A stretch of 64,000 nucleotides of DNA from Charina bottae (lineage: Eukaryota; Chordata; Lepidosauria; Squamata; Charinaidae), in NCBI GenBank assembly GCA_023362775.1, contig JALMGJ010000008.1, positions 40,153,501 through 40,217,500 on the forward strand, read 5' to 3'. Each line of letters opens with the position of its first letter. Position 1 is the stretch's first letter. Shown piece after piece: positions 31,162 through 40,991 of this stretch. The notes beneath the pieces are model-generated. The model saw only the letters and a list, made by a program, of their open reading frames with translations, was not told the origin of the DNA and made no database searches. The position numbers and the translations under genes are program-made.

Positions 31162-33121
31162 AAAAGGAAGAGTCTGTGACCCACCTACAGGGCCGTGCGG
31201 AAGAATTTTCTGAGCATCTGCAGGATAAAGTCGCTCAGATTCGGTCTAAGTTGGACTCTAAGCGTGTAGCACAGTCTGGGGAGATGCCGAGGGAACGTCT
31301 TTGCCCGGTTATCTGGGAACAGTTCGATCCTGTTGGACCTAAGGAAGTGGACAGGATCCTTCGGGTTGTAAGGGCCACCACATGTCATCTGGACCCATGC
31401 CCTTCCTGGCTGGTACAGGCAGCCCGGGAGGTGACATGTGGTTGGGTCCAGGTGATGGTTAATGCATCTCTGGGGGAGGGGGTGTTCCCAGCGGCTTTTA
31501 AAGGGGCTTTGGTGCACCCCCTCCTCAAGAAACCATCACTGGACCCTACTATATTGGACAATTTTCGTCCTGTCTCCCACCTCCCCTTTTTAGGGAAGGT
31601 GGTTGAGAAAGCAGTGGCGTTGCAACTCCAGAGGATCCTGGATGATACGGATTATCTGGACCCCTTCCAGTCAGGTTTCAGGCCGGGATATGGGGTGGAA
31701 ACTGCATTGGTCGCGCTTACAGATGATCTCTGGCGGGAGCGGGATGGAGGGAGTGCATCCATCCTAGCTCTTCTTGACCTCTCAGCGGCATTCGATACCA
31801 TCGACCATGGTATCCTTTTGGGACGGCTCATGGAGTTGGGGGTGGGAGGCGTAGTTCTGCGCTGGTTCACCTCCTTCCTCCAGGGCCGTTCCCAATCGGT
31901 GGTAATAGGAGAGGAAAGATCCGACCCTCGCCCCCTCGTCTGTGGGGTACCGCAGGGTTCGGTTCTTTCCCCTCTCCTATTTAACATCTACATGAAACCG
32001 CTGGGTGAGATCATCCGTCACCATGGGATGAGATACCATCAATATGCAGACGATACTCAATTATATATTTCCATCCCTGGTGAGATAAGTGATGCAGTGG
32101 CTACCCTTTCTCAGTGCCTGGAGGCTGTGGGGGTCTGGATGGGGAAAAATAGGCTTCGACTGAACCCTGGTAAGACGGAGTGGCTGTGGATTGATGGCTC
32201 CCATGGATCCAGGAAGTTGTCATCTCTAGTTCTGGATGGGGTTGCACTACCCCATTCAGACCAAGTGCGTAATTTGGGGGTTCTTCTGGACTCACGGCTC
32301 CTGCTCGAAGAGCAGGTGGTAGCCGTGGCCAGGAGGGCTTTTGCACAACTTCGTGTTGTGCGTCAGTTACGCCCTTTCCTGGATCGGGAAGCCCTCCGTA
32401 CAGTCACTCATGCCCTGGTCATCTCCCATATAGACTATTGCAATGCGCTCTACATGGGGCTACCCTTGAGGAGTATCCGGAAGCTTCAATTGGTCCAGAA
32501 TGTGGCTGCTCGTGCAGTTATTGGTGCGCCTAGATCAGCGCATGTGACACCTCTGTTGCGACAGCTGCACTGGGTGCTTGTGTGCTTCCGGGCCCAATTC
32601 AAGGTGTTGGTTATCACCTTTAAAGCCCTACATGGCATGGGGCCAGGTTACCTGAGGGACCGTCTCATCCCCATAACGTCGAACCGTCCCACTCGGTCAT
32701 TCAGAGAGGGCATGCTACGGATCCCGTCCGTAAAGGAATGTCACCTGACGGGGTCTAGGAGGCGTGCCTTCTCGGTAACGGCGCCCACCCTTTGGAATAT
32801 GCTACCCCCGGAGGTGAGGCAGGCCTCATCGCTCCCGGCCTTCAGAAAGAACTTAAAGACCTGGTTCTGCCGCCTTGCGTGGGGGGAGGGGGGGAACAGT
32901 TCCTCTTGGGGATGGCTGGTGCCATAGGGCCCTTTTAAACATCCAAACATCATACCACCGCATCTTGGATTTTTATACTTAATTTTAATATATTAGAGTG
33001 TTTTATTGGGTTGTTTTAATTGTCGGATTTTAATTTTTGTGTATTGTAAACCGCCCAGAGTTCCCTTGCGGGGAGATGGAGCGGTATATAAATTGAAACA
33101 TAAATAAATAAATAAATAAAT
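31162..33121 (+). mobile_element. 5'-truncated L2-clade LINE with intact RT frame
   Basis: It contains the 583-codon frame described next, then a 3' UTR with TGTAAACCGCCCAGAGTTCC, GGGAGATGGAGCGGTATATA and an (AAAT)n tail. It sits within the host RTE coding region between the motif for RDITVT and the motif for IVK(A/T)M, so it splits one codon block. No TSD was recognised, as is usual for this clade. Confidence 0.88.
31176..32927 (+). CDS. L2 LINE ORF2 fragment: reverse transcriptase and C-terminal domain
   Basis: This is a 583-residue uninterrupted frame of a CR1/L2-clade retrotransposon protein, whose normal role is target-primed reverse transcription of its own RNA. RT motifs are DLSAAFDTIDH at 201-211, GVPQGSVLSPLLFN at 257-270 and catalytic YADD at 290-293. 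The post-RT domain runs from about 380 (FAQLRVVRQLRPFLDREAL) to the end (PPEVRQASSLPAFRKNLKTW). The APE endonuclease expected upstream is missing through 5' truncation, so the first Met is only the first available one, not a native start. The open frame indicates a fairly young insertion, younger than the RTE host around it. It is not a host gene. Confidence 0.88.
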   Translation: MTHLQGRAEEFSEHLQDKVAQIRSKLDSKRVAQSGEMPRERLCPVIWEQFDPVGPKEVDRILRVVRATTCHLDPCPSWLVQAAREVTCGWVQVMVNASLGEGVFPAAFKGALVHPLLKKPSLDPTILDNFRPVSHLPFLGKVVEKAVALQLQRILDDTDYLDPFQSGFRPGYGVETALVALTDDLWRERDGGSASILALLDLSAAFDTIDHGILLGRLMELGVGGVVLRWFTSFLQGRSQSVVIGEERSDPRPLVCGVPQGSVLSPLLFNIYMKPLGEIIRHHGMRYHQYADDTQLYISIPGEISDAVATLSQCLEAVGVWMGKNRLRLNPGKTEWLWIDGSHGSRKLSSLVLDGVALPHSDQVRNLGVLLDSRLLLEEQVVAVARRAFAQLRVVRQLRPFLDREALRTVTHALVISHIDYCNALYMGLPLRSIRKLQLVQNVAARAVIGAPRSAHVTPLLRQLHWVLVCFRAQFKVLVITFKALHGMGPGYLRDRLIPITSNRPTRSFREGMLRIPSVKECHLTGSRRRAFSVTAPTLWNMLPPEVRQASSLPAFRKNLKTWFCRLAWGEGGNSSSWGWLVP

Positions 33122-33420
33122 ATATTGTCAAGACCATAGATTTCCCAATTGTGATATATGGATGTGAAGGCTAGACCATCACAAAGGTTAAACAAAAAAA
33201 TTGATGCCTTTGAATTGCAGTGCTTGAAAAAAAAATGTTGAGAATACCTTGGAGTGCAAGAATAACCTATCATTCAATACTAGATGAAGGGAAACCAGGT
33301 TACTCACCAGAAGCACTAATAATGAAGCTAAAGTTTAACTATTTTGGACACAAACTGCAAAGGCAAGTTTTATTGCTTGGATCAAAGGCAATAAAAAAGA
33401 GGCCCACAAAAGCAAGGTGG

Positions 33421-33737
33421 TTTTTTTTTTCCATGTCAGAAGCACCAAAGCGCTTCTGTAGTGAAAGGATTTGCCGGTGACATCACCATTGCCCTGGAGA
33501 TGCCCGAGGAGGCTCCTTTCATGTCCCTGTGATTTTTCCCACTGGAGTGGTACCTAATTTATCTAATTGCATTTGCATGCTTTTGAACTGCTAGGTTGGC
33601 AGGAGCTGGGACTGATTTTACTGATTGCTGGTAGCTCACTCCGGCAAGCGGCTCACGCTCTCGGGTTTTGAACTGCCGAGCTGTCAGCCTTAATGGCTTC
33701 TGACTCAGTGTCTTAACCACTGAGCCATCGCGGTCCC
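33421..33737 (-). mobile_element. Sauria SINE variant with poly-A end and 10-bp TSD
   Basis: On the minus strand it starts GGGACCGCGATGGCTCAGTG, contains CATGCAAATGCAATTAG, then GGGACATGAAAGGAGCCTCC, and ends CTTCTGACATGG plus poly-A. The TSD is AGCAAGGTGG (33411-33420) and AGCAAGTTGG (33738-33747), 9 of 10 matching. The tail differs from the Sauria SINEs elsewhere in the window, so it is a separate and probably older subfamily. It lies inside the old RTE element. Confidence 0.8.
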
Positions 33738-33753
33738 TAGCAAGTTGGTTAGA

Positions 33754-33927
33754 TGGACATCATTTTGCCAGGATTGTCTGTCAATTATTGCTTCTTTGAG
33801 TCTTATAAGCTCTTGCTTGTGTTACCCGTGATAGTATCTAGAAAGGTGGTTAGATACTATCACTGGTAAGAGCTTATAACACTCAAAGAAGCAACAATTG
33901 ACAGACAATCCTGGCAAAATGATGTCT
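33754..33927. repeat. Foldback inverted repeat, arms of about 80-90 bp
   Basis: The left arm (GACATCATTTTGCCAGGATT onward) is mirrored by the right arm, which ends AATCCTGGCAAAATGATGTC. Arms meet at a spacer of about 10 bp (GAAAGGTGGT near 33841-33850). They differ by a few substitutions and a 9-bp block (GCTTGTGTT) present only on the left. It interrupts the 3' end of the old RTE element. Confidence 0.88.
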
Positions 33928-33965
33928 ATCAGTTCACGTAGAGTTGGAAGTTACTGAACAAACAG

Positions 33966-35684
33966 CAAAGAAACCTTCATGGAAGATTAGGCCATCAATG
34001 GCTACTAAGCCGAGAGTTATTTACTACTTCATGGATCTTAGGAAGCAGACCTTAATACAACTGCTGTGAAACTACAGTGAAAGAGGCCCATTATCTTCCT
34101 TTTTATGCTTTAAGCTTCCTGAATACATCTGGCTGGCTTTGAATTTTCTGAATGCATCTGGTTGGCTATACAACAATGGGCTACATGGGTTCATGGCCTA
34201 ACCCATCAGGGTTAGTGTCAGCCCCACCAGGTAGACCAGACCAAGAAATCAACTCCCCAGGAAGGCTAGAACTATTTTTTATTGAGAACAGAATCTTGAA
34301 AGTCTGATTGTGCTATATCTCCTTCCTCTTCTAATGCTCCAGTGAATTGGTGGCATCTGCCTGAGCCGTCTCTGAATATTATCTCATTCCTCTGGACTTA
34401 TAAAATGTTTCACCCCCTTTTGTCCAGGTAATGCTTCTTGCATATTTCTGACAAGGTCATCTTCCTTACTCTCTACAGCTACTCCTTTGGTTCATACATA
34501 TTTGTACACATTTTTTAGAGTGATCACATTTTTCCTTTTCATTTAAATGGGATTTACTCAAGTGAAAGAAACCTATCATTTAAGAAGCAGTAAGAAGCAG
34601 GCATTTCACCTTGTGTCTGCACACATTTTTAATATTACTGTGAAGATACAAGGATTTAAAGCAAACAGAGAATCACAACATCCCTTTAATGAATAGCCAC
34701 AGGGAAGCATTCTACAAAGATCTTGCTATTTAAGAGCAATTTTAAGTGCTTGTCCCATTTTGATCTTGGAAGACTGCCTCCTTCCTCAATAGATCAAAGA
34801 CTTCTGCCAATGCATTCTCTTCAATTGGTAATGCATTTAGTCCTCATGAGAATTGATAGTTAGAGTTTTCTTCTGAGAACATGGTCATAGATAACCACTT
34901 GCAGGTAGAGGTCTGTTTTGATTGGAGTCCGTGTTGTGTTGTCTCCAGGAAATGCCTGAGAACCAAATATTAGCCATCATCAGACAGAGGAAGAGGAGAA
35001 AAATAAAAGCAATCACTGCAACCTGTATGGAAGATCTATGTTCTCACAACACAGTGAACCAAAAACTAGCAAACCACATTTTAGCTTACTGTGTCATGCA
35101 AATCTAGTTCATATAACCATGTAACCAGTATCATTCAGTCTATTGTGCAAACTTAGAAAACTGAGTCAACTGAGTAAAGTACATGGGTTAGTATGTCATG
35201 CAAACACAGCCCTTCTTAGATTAGGTGACCCTAAATTTATTGCAAACTCAGATAATCTTTCCTGGCCAAAGTATTGATTTTGGCAAATCTTGTGGGAGAG
35301 TCAATCATGAAAAATCTGTATGGAATTCAAGAAGCCAAGTTTGGTTTATGATATCTCTTGCATGCATGTTGTGTCCTTGTAGGAATCTTCTGCTGCTTCT
35401 CAGAAGTGCAACTGGCAAAGACTGTCAAGATGGTAAGCATTTGTCCATACAGACACCAAGAGATGAATCTGACTTGATAGCATCTAACTTTCATACTTTT
35501 CAGGTACTGCAACCTTTTGGTGTGAATGTTGTGCTACAGAGACTTTGGGAGTTGGGCGGCATACAAGTTTAATAAATGATGATGGTGGTGATCTTGACCC
35601 CATTAGATTTGACATAGCAGCATGAATGAGGAAAGGTCAACTCATTTTAAATTCTTCCTACCCCCATTTAACCAGTCTCCATTT
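33966..35684. other. Unannotated AT-rich region
   Basis: No gene and no clear repeat family recognised. Confidence 0.4.
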
Positions 35685-35692
35685 GGTTACAT

Positions 35693-35809
35693 CAGTGTTT
35701 CTCAGCCTCAGCAACTTTAAGATGTGTGGACTACAACTTCCATGCTGGCTGGGGAATTCAGGGAGTTGAAGTCCACAGATCTTAAACTTGCTGAGGTTGA
35801 GAAACACTG
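35693..35809. mobile_element. Palindromic hAT-type MITE
   Basis: Left end CAGTGTTTCTCAGCCTCAGC, right end GCTGAGGTTGAGAAACACTG. Flanks GGTTACAT and GGTTATGT match at 6 of 8. Same family as 7360-7493. Confidence 0.75.
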
Positions 35810-35817
35810 GGTTATGT

Positions 35818-37880
35818 GACTCTGCACTCACCTAAACAATGAAAGGGAATTATTTGCCCACTCAGGCAAGGACTCTGACTGTACCAAGGGTCCTTGATGG
35901 ATGATGGTCCTTTGTCCCTCACAACCATTGAGAGATGTAGTTTCCCATCACTTATATACATCAGGAGATACATTTGAGTCCAATCATTTCCATGCACACC
36001 ACACAAAAGAGACCAGCAATGCAATGCCTATGACTTTAAAGTGTCCAGATTCTTTTGGGCTTTAATGCTTAAAGTATATATTTCACACAGCAAGAGAGGA
36101 TCTGCTTATTCATTACAGATGTTCCACAGCTGCTGGAACTTAGACCAGTGACCCACTTTGAGTGCAACCAAATACACTTTTTAGGTATGCATTTTTAAAT
36201 GTCTCACAAACCAATGCACTCATTTTGAAATGTGTATAATTTGATATTTTGTACCGATGCTATTCATATGCAACCATCTTTCATGGGAAGCACTTCAAAG
36301 AAACCATCATCCGAGAGTTGTTTCTGTGCAAACCCAAACAAATTACTGCCTGGCTTACTCTGGGTTGGTTTTGAGAGGAACCAAAGCATGGGTGTGTTTG
36401 TCATATTCAATCTCTGCTTAAGGGCTTTTTAAAAGAGGACAGTGAAGAACAGCTGGATGTGCTCAGGTCACAAGACAGGGCCTTTGTTCATTAGAGGGAA
36501 GCCTCCATTCCTTGCAAGTGAGCAAAGAAACAACTGACAAACCGGTATGCCTCAAACCAACCTAGCACGTCCCATTCTATTGGAAAATTAGGCATTTGCT
36601 CAGTCCACTCCCACTGTAAACTGTTGGCATGTAGAATATGCCATCCTTGATTGAATTATGGCCTGCAGCCCCGCTTATGAACATAAATGAGTAACCCCAG
36701 GTTGGCCACAATCTCTTACGTCGTCGTCTCCTTCTTTAGGAGAGGAATCCTCTCTCAGCAGAAGATCCTATGTTTTTCACAAAGTAGACCCAGGTTTGAT
36801 TCCCCACCACCTTCAGGTAATAGGACAAGGCAAACAACGTTGCATAAGGACCTCCTATCGTTAATCTGGACAGTGTGAAAGCAAGATGGAGAGTCACTGC
36901 CACGCAGGCTAAAACGTACAGGGCTAAGTAAAGCAGTAGTTTGATCTGGAAGAAAGTAGCTTTCCAGAGTTGGCGCTGCCATTGACAAATCAGCTGATGA
37001 TGGGAGCTGGCGAGAGAAATTCCTGGCAGCTTCTCCTGAACCCCTCAGCATTTCTCTTTTGTTGGGGAACACAGTGGGGTTGCTACAGAGCTTGTTTCAA
37101 GCTCCTTCCACTGACTAGCCCACTCTTCCTAGATTTGATAGCGGGGCTATATTGTTTCCCCCGCTCCCTCAGCCAGCAAAACATCTCGGGGCAGCCCTGC
37201 AGCTTCCATGTTCTTTGATTCTATTGAGGTTAAAGCTGTGGTAAAAGAAAGGGTGGGATATAACATAATCTCACTTTCAGTGCTTAGACTAGGCTAAATT
37301 ATAGAGGCTAATTACACAGGATGGCAAATTACTCGTTTCCAGTGTCATGTGAAAGCAGATGTGTTTTTAATTAGAAATGCAGTGTGTGGGAAAAGTTTTC
37401 ATTGGAACCTAAGTGTTTAAAATGGATCCTGGCCAATATAAACAACCCTGAACTATGGCTCTAAATCAGAGACAAGGGCATGCCTTATCACATGTAGCAT
37501 TTGTTCCATTTGCATACAAGATGCTTTTAATTTTGGAACGTTTATATGCGTGCACACATATAAATGAACTAAAACTATAAAGACATCCTCAGATTAAGGT
37601 TGACCCCTGATAGATGCATCCAGACATCGGTATCTGCATCTATCTCAATAGCTATACCTATCGAGCAAATCTAAGTGGCTTATCAGTCCCATAATACAAC
37701 AATATCATCATCACAGTTATTATTAAATAATAATAGTAATGCAAATAAAACCCTAATGCTATAGCACCCATCCCTCATTCCATAATACACGGGCTGATAG
37801 TTCTCAGCATCTCGGTCTCCAAAGGCTATGCAGAATAAGCAAGTGTTTACTAATTTCTGGAATACTAAGATGGCGGGCGT
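35818..37880. other. Unannotated region
   Basis: No host exon recognised. The segment 36690-37230 is less AT-rich than its surroundings and has overlapping short open frames on both strands, but no domain or splice-site structure that I can support. Confidence 0.35.
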
Positions 37881-37884
37881 TGCT

Positions 37885-38170
37885 TTTCTTTCAGGGATTA
37901 AATTAGTCCACCAAAGAGGGCCCCATCAGTGAATTCTCACTTCTGAGCTCCTTCCCACTGTATCTTGGGGATGGGGGGACCTTTCAGTGTGCCTCTCCTG
38001 TATACACATTTGGGCAGGCAGCTTCTAGTTGGAGTAAGTGGTCCTGAAGATAAGCTGGCCCCAAGCCATATAAGATTTTATAGTTACAACAAGCACCTTG
38101 AAACAAGGAAAGAAACAGCAACCAATATAGCCCCTACAATAACAGGATAATATGGCAATAATGGGTTCTG
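37885..38170 (-). pseudogene. Decayed L2-type LINE fragment
   Basis: GGCCCCAAGCCATATAAGAT and CAAGCACCTTGAA align with the L2 minus-strand copy at about 55268-55318 (GGCCCCATGCCATGTAGGGC, CAACACCTTGAATTGG). It is strongly diverged. Confidence 0.45.
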
Positions 38171-38589
38171 CCCATTAACACATGTGCAACCACATTCCAT
38201 ATCAACTGAAGTTATTAGATGATCCTCAAATGCAGTGTTACAGAGCTGTTTGGCCATTCCTTTTCCAGGGTTCCCTTTTGAATTCCCAGTCTAGTCAATA
38301 GCCTTGTTATTCCATCCAAATATTAACCAAGACTGACCCTGCTTAGCTTCTGTTATCAGAAGTTCTAGCTCTTAAGAGTTCCCGATTCTCTTGAATTAAT
38401 TGTCTTCCCCAGCTACAAATGAATAAAGCATTTTAAAGTCTTTAGAAGGCAAGATCAAAACCATACTTCTACAACTCTTATCACTTGTTCTGGCTCTGCC
38501 CTCAATAGCCTGGCTGATATGTGCGGTCAGCAGCTCTACAGTCTTTGGAAAATGGCAGCTTGTACTATTGCTACACTCTTTTCAGTCTT

Positions 38590-39995
38590 TGTCATTGAAA
38601 TGAAGGACTGCCTTGGCATGAAAAAAAATCATGGAAAGGAAGATGCAAAGGAAGGAGGAGGATTGGGTTTAGCTGATTTGAAATTGCATTTCGCAGCTTG
38701 CTGTTTGGTTTGGATGAAAGAGTGGGTGCTGCTGAGAAATGGAAGGCTTTTGGAGTTAGAAAGACATGACCTGAGATTTGGGTGGCATGGGTATTTGTGG
38801 TACAATAAAGTCAAGGTTGATGTGGATTTTAAAAATCATTATGTTAGACATGCAACATTGAAAATATGGAATAGACACAAATCAAGGTTGTGTCCAAAAG
38901 CAACTTTGTGGATCTCAGCACAAGAAGCATTTTATAGATGAGAAATAATTGTTGTTGTTTATTCGTTCAGTCGCTTCTGACTCTTCGTGAGAAATAATAG
39001 GCAAACACAAATGGCTAACCTATCATGAGATACTAGAATTTTGTCAAGGGGAATACAAAATAAAATCAATTGGTGGCAGAGGGATATATTTGCCAATGGT
39101 TTTCTTATTTACAGTTACCAGAAAGTTTTAAAGTAGACAAAAGAGTTTATGGTATTGAACATTGTAAGACTGATTTTGAAATAGAATTGTGTACAAATGA
39201 TGAACATGTAATTGCTAAAATGTATAAACTTTTATTGAAATTTGAAACACAAGAAGAACAAGTGAAAGAATGTATGATAAAGTGGGCTAAAAATTTTGGT
39301 TATAATATACAGATTGAACAATGGGAAAATATGTGGTTGAAAGGATTGAAATTTACATTGTGTTATGATCTTAAAGAGAATTTTTATAAAATGATGTACC
39401 ATTTGTATATAACACCAGAGAAGTTGTCTAGAATGTATAAAGGCACTTCAAATTTATGTTGGAAATATGAACAACCAGGAGGGACATTTTATCATGCTTG
39501 GTGAATGTGTAAAAAAGGTAGAAAATTTTGGGTTCAAATACATACACTGATTCAGAGGATTTTAAAGATTAATATACTGTACAACTGAGACCAGAAGTCT
39601 TCCTCTTGGAATTGATGGACAAATAGTTGGGAAAAAGTCATGGAACTTTGTTTTTGTACATGATAACTGCAGTGAGATTATTGTATGTACAAAGATGGAA
39701 AGATTCGGCAATACCTACAATGGAGGAATGGTTGGTGAAGACGATAGAACTTACTGAGATGGCCAAATTGACTTGTTTGATTAAAGAAAAGACAATATCT
39801 ACATTTATGGCTGACTGGAAACCCCTTATGGACTTTTTGCATAAAACAGAAAAAAAAATAAATGTATGTTTTATAGTTTTGATGATTAGATAGGATAGAT
39901 TATAGAAAGAAGAGAGTCATGATGTAACTTTAGAGAGAGAGAGGTTAAAATATAATAGTACTTATAACTGTATCAGTATTTATAAATATCTTTTT
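38590..39995 (+). pseudogene. L1 LINE ORF2 C-terminal region, 5'-truncated and decayed
   Basis: Three successive frames recall the reptile L1 C-terminal domain: about 38630-38940 (GGLGLADLKLHFAAC, WHGYLWYNKVKVD), 39070-39504 (LKENFYKMMYHLYITPEKLS, then SNLCWKYEQPGGTFYHAW, the Cys-rich motif with its second Cys lost) and 39627-39860 (AIPTMEEWLVKTIELTEMAK). Frameshifts and stops separate them. It is the only L1 copy identified in the window. It is interrupted at 38950 by a 38-bp Bov-B insertion. Confidence 0.8.
38950..38987 (-). mobile_element. 38-bp Bov-B subfamily B insertion with 11-bp TSD
   Basis: The inserted sequence is only the extreme Bov-B 3' end (TGTTGTTGTTTATTCGTTCA then GTCGCTTCTGACTCTTCG). 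The exact TSD TGAGAAATAAT (38939-38949 and 38988-38998) is L1 sequence. This is an extreme 5' truncation. Confidence 0.88.
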
Positions 39996-39999
39996 TCTT

Positions 40000-40965
40000 T
40001 TTTTTCTATTTTTCTTTTTCTTTCTTGCACTTTTAGCTCTCTTTTGCTTTCTTCCCAGCTCTATATTAGAGCATAATTGGGTTCTATGATGGTGCAGCTG
40101 CTGGTTTGACTGCTGCTACACTTGTGTCCTTTAGTGCTTCCACCTGAAGAAAGCAACCAACTTCTAGAACCCGTTTCCTCTATTTTATGGTTGGTTTATA
40201 TGGCCACGCAGCACAGAGTGACCCTTGGGAAACCACTTGGAAATGTTGGATCTGCCAACTTCCTGCCTGTGGCCTGAACACTGTGTGTAGCTGCCGGCAA
40301 GCCTGTAATTTTTTTTGTTGTTGTTGCATTCCATCCTCAAGCTTCAGGCAGAGCCTCAAGGTTTGCATCTGGCAACTGATCCTGCTAAGCTTCAGTTGCT
40401 CTAGGCAAAGGTCCCAAGTATCTGCTTGACTTGCTAGCCAAACCTATGTTTATTTCTCTGCCATTTCCTGTAGCTGTCTATTGGCTAACAAACGCAGAGG
40501 GACCAAGGGAGAGGCATAACCTTGCCCGTGCCCCACTTACAAGAAAGCTTGGACCAGCAAAGAAGCCACAGGAGAAACACCTGTTGTCCCCTTCTTGCGA
40601 TCTAAACCATAGTGCAGACAAGGCCTCCAAGAGAGTGGTAGGAATCCTTGGTACCAATCCTTGGCTCCAGAGGTCCCATCAAAACTAGACTGGGCCCTGC
40701 CCCTGAAGGATACAATCAACCCAAGCTTATATACAATCACAAAGATAGGCAAGGTTGCGTCTGAGAAACACTAGTGGTAGTGAGTAAGGGCCTTCTTTGG
40801 TTTACAAGCCCAGATATATTGAGAACCTAATTCCCAAGCCTGACAGTGAAAACCAACTTAGGTTGTCCTAGCAGCTTTTGAAGATCCTTCTTCTCCTGAC
40901 CCTGATGAAAAGATGTCAGGGTTTGATTCCCCAAAAGAAGCCTGAACAATGACTATGACTTTCAA
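40000..40965. other. Unannotated region
   Basis: No gene or repeat recognised. Short open frames lack domains. Confidence 0.35.
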
Positions 40966-40991
40966 GTGGGCAATTGTCATTTTGTTGTTGT

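Larger units (their letters stand above)
28565..33965 (+). mobile_element. Old RTE/Bov-B element, split by nested insertions
   Basis: Plus-strand pieces in order: leader and endonuclease start (28565-29417, with a frame like MNQGKHDVVRAKMSRLNLD and KLKWTGIGHF), endonuclease end (about 29546-29855), linker (30182-30352), RT (30706-31161, with NHLRYADDTILMAG), thumb (33122-33420, with IDAFELQCLKKKMLRIPWSA broken) and a 3' end near 33926-33965 (TCACGTAGAGTTGGAAGTTA). It is interrupted by an L2 tail, two Bov-B 3' ends, an L2 element, a SINE and a foldback sequence, each listed separately. All frames are decayed, and it is the oldest layer of this stack. Confidence 0.75.
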
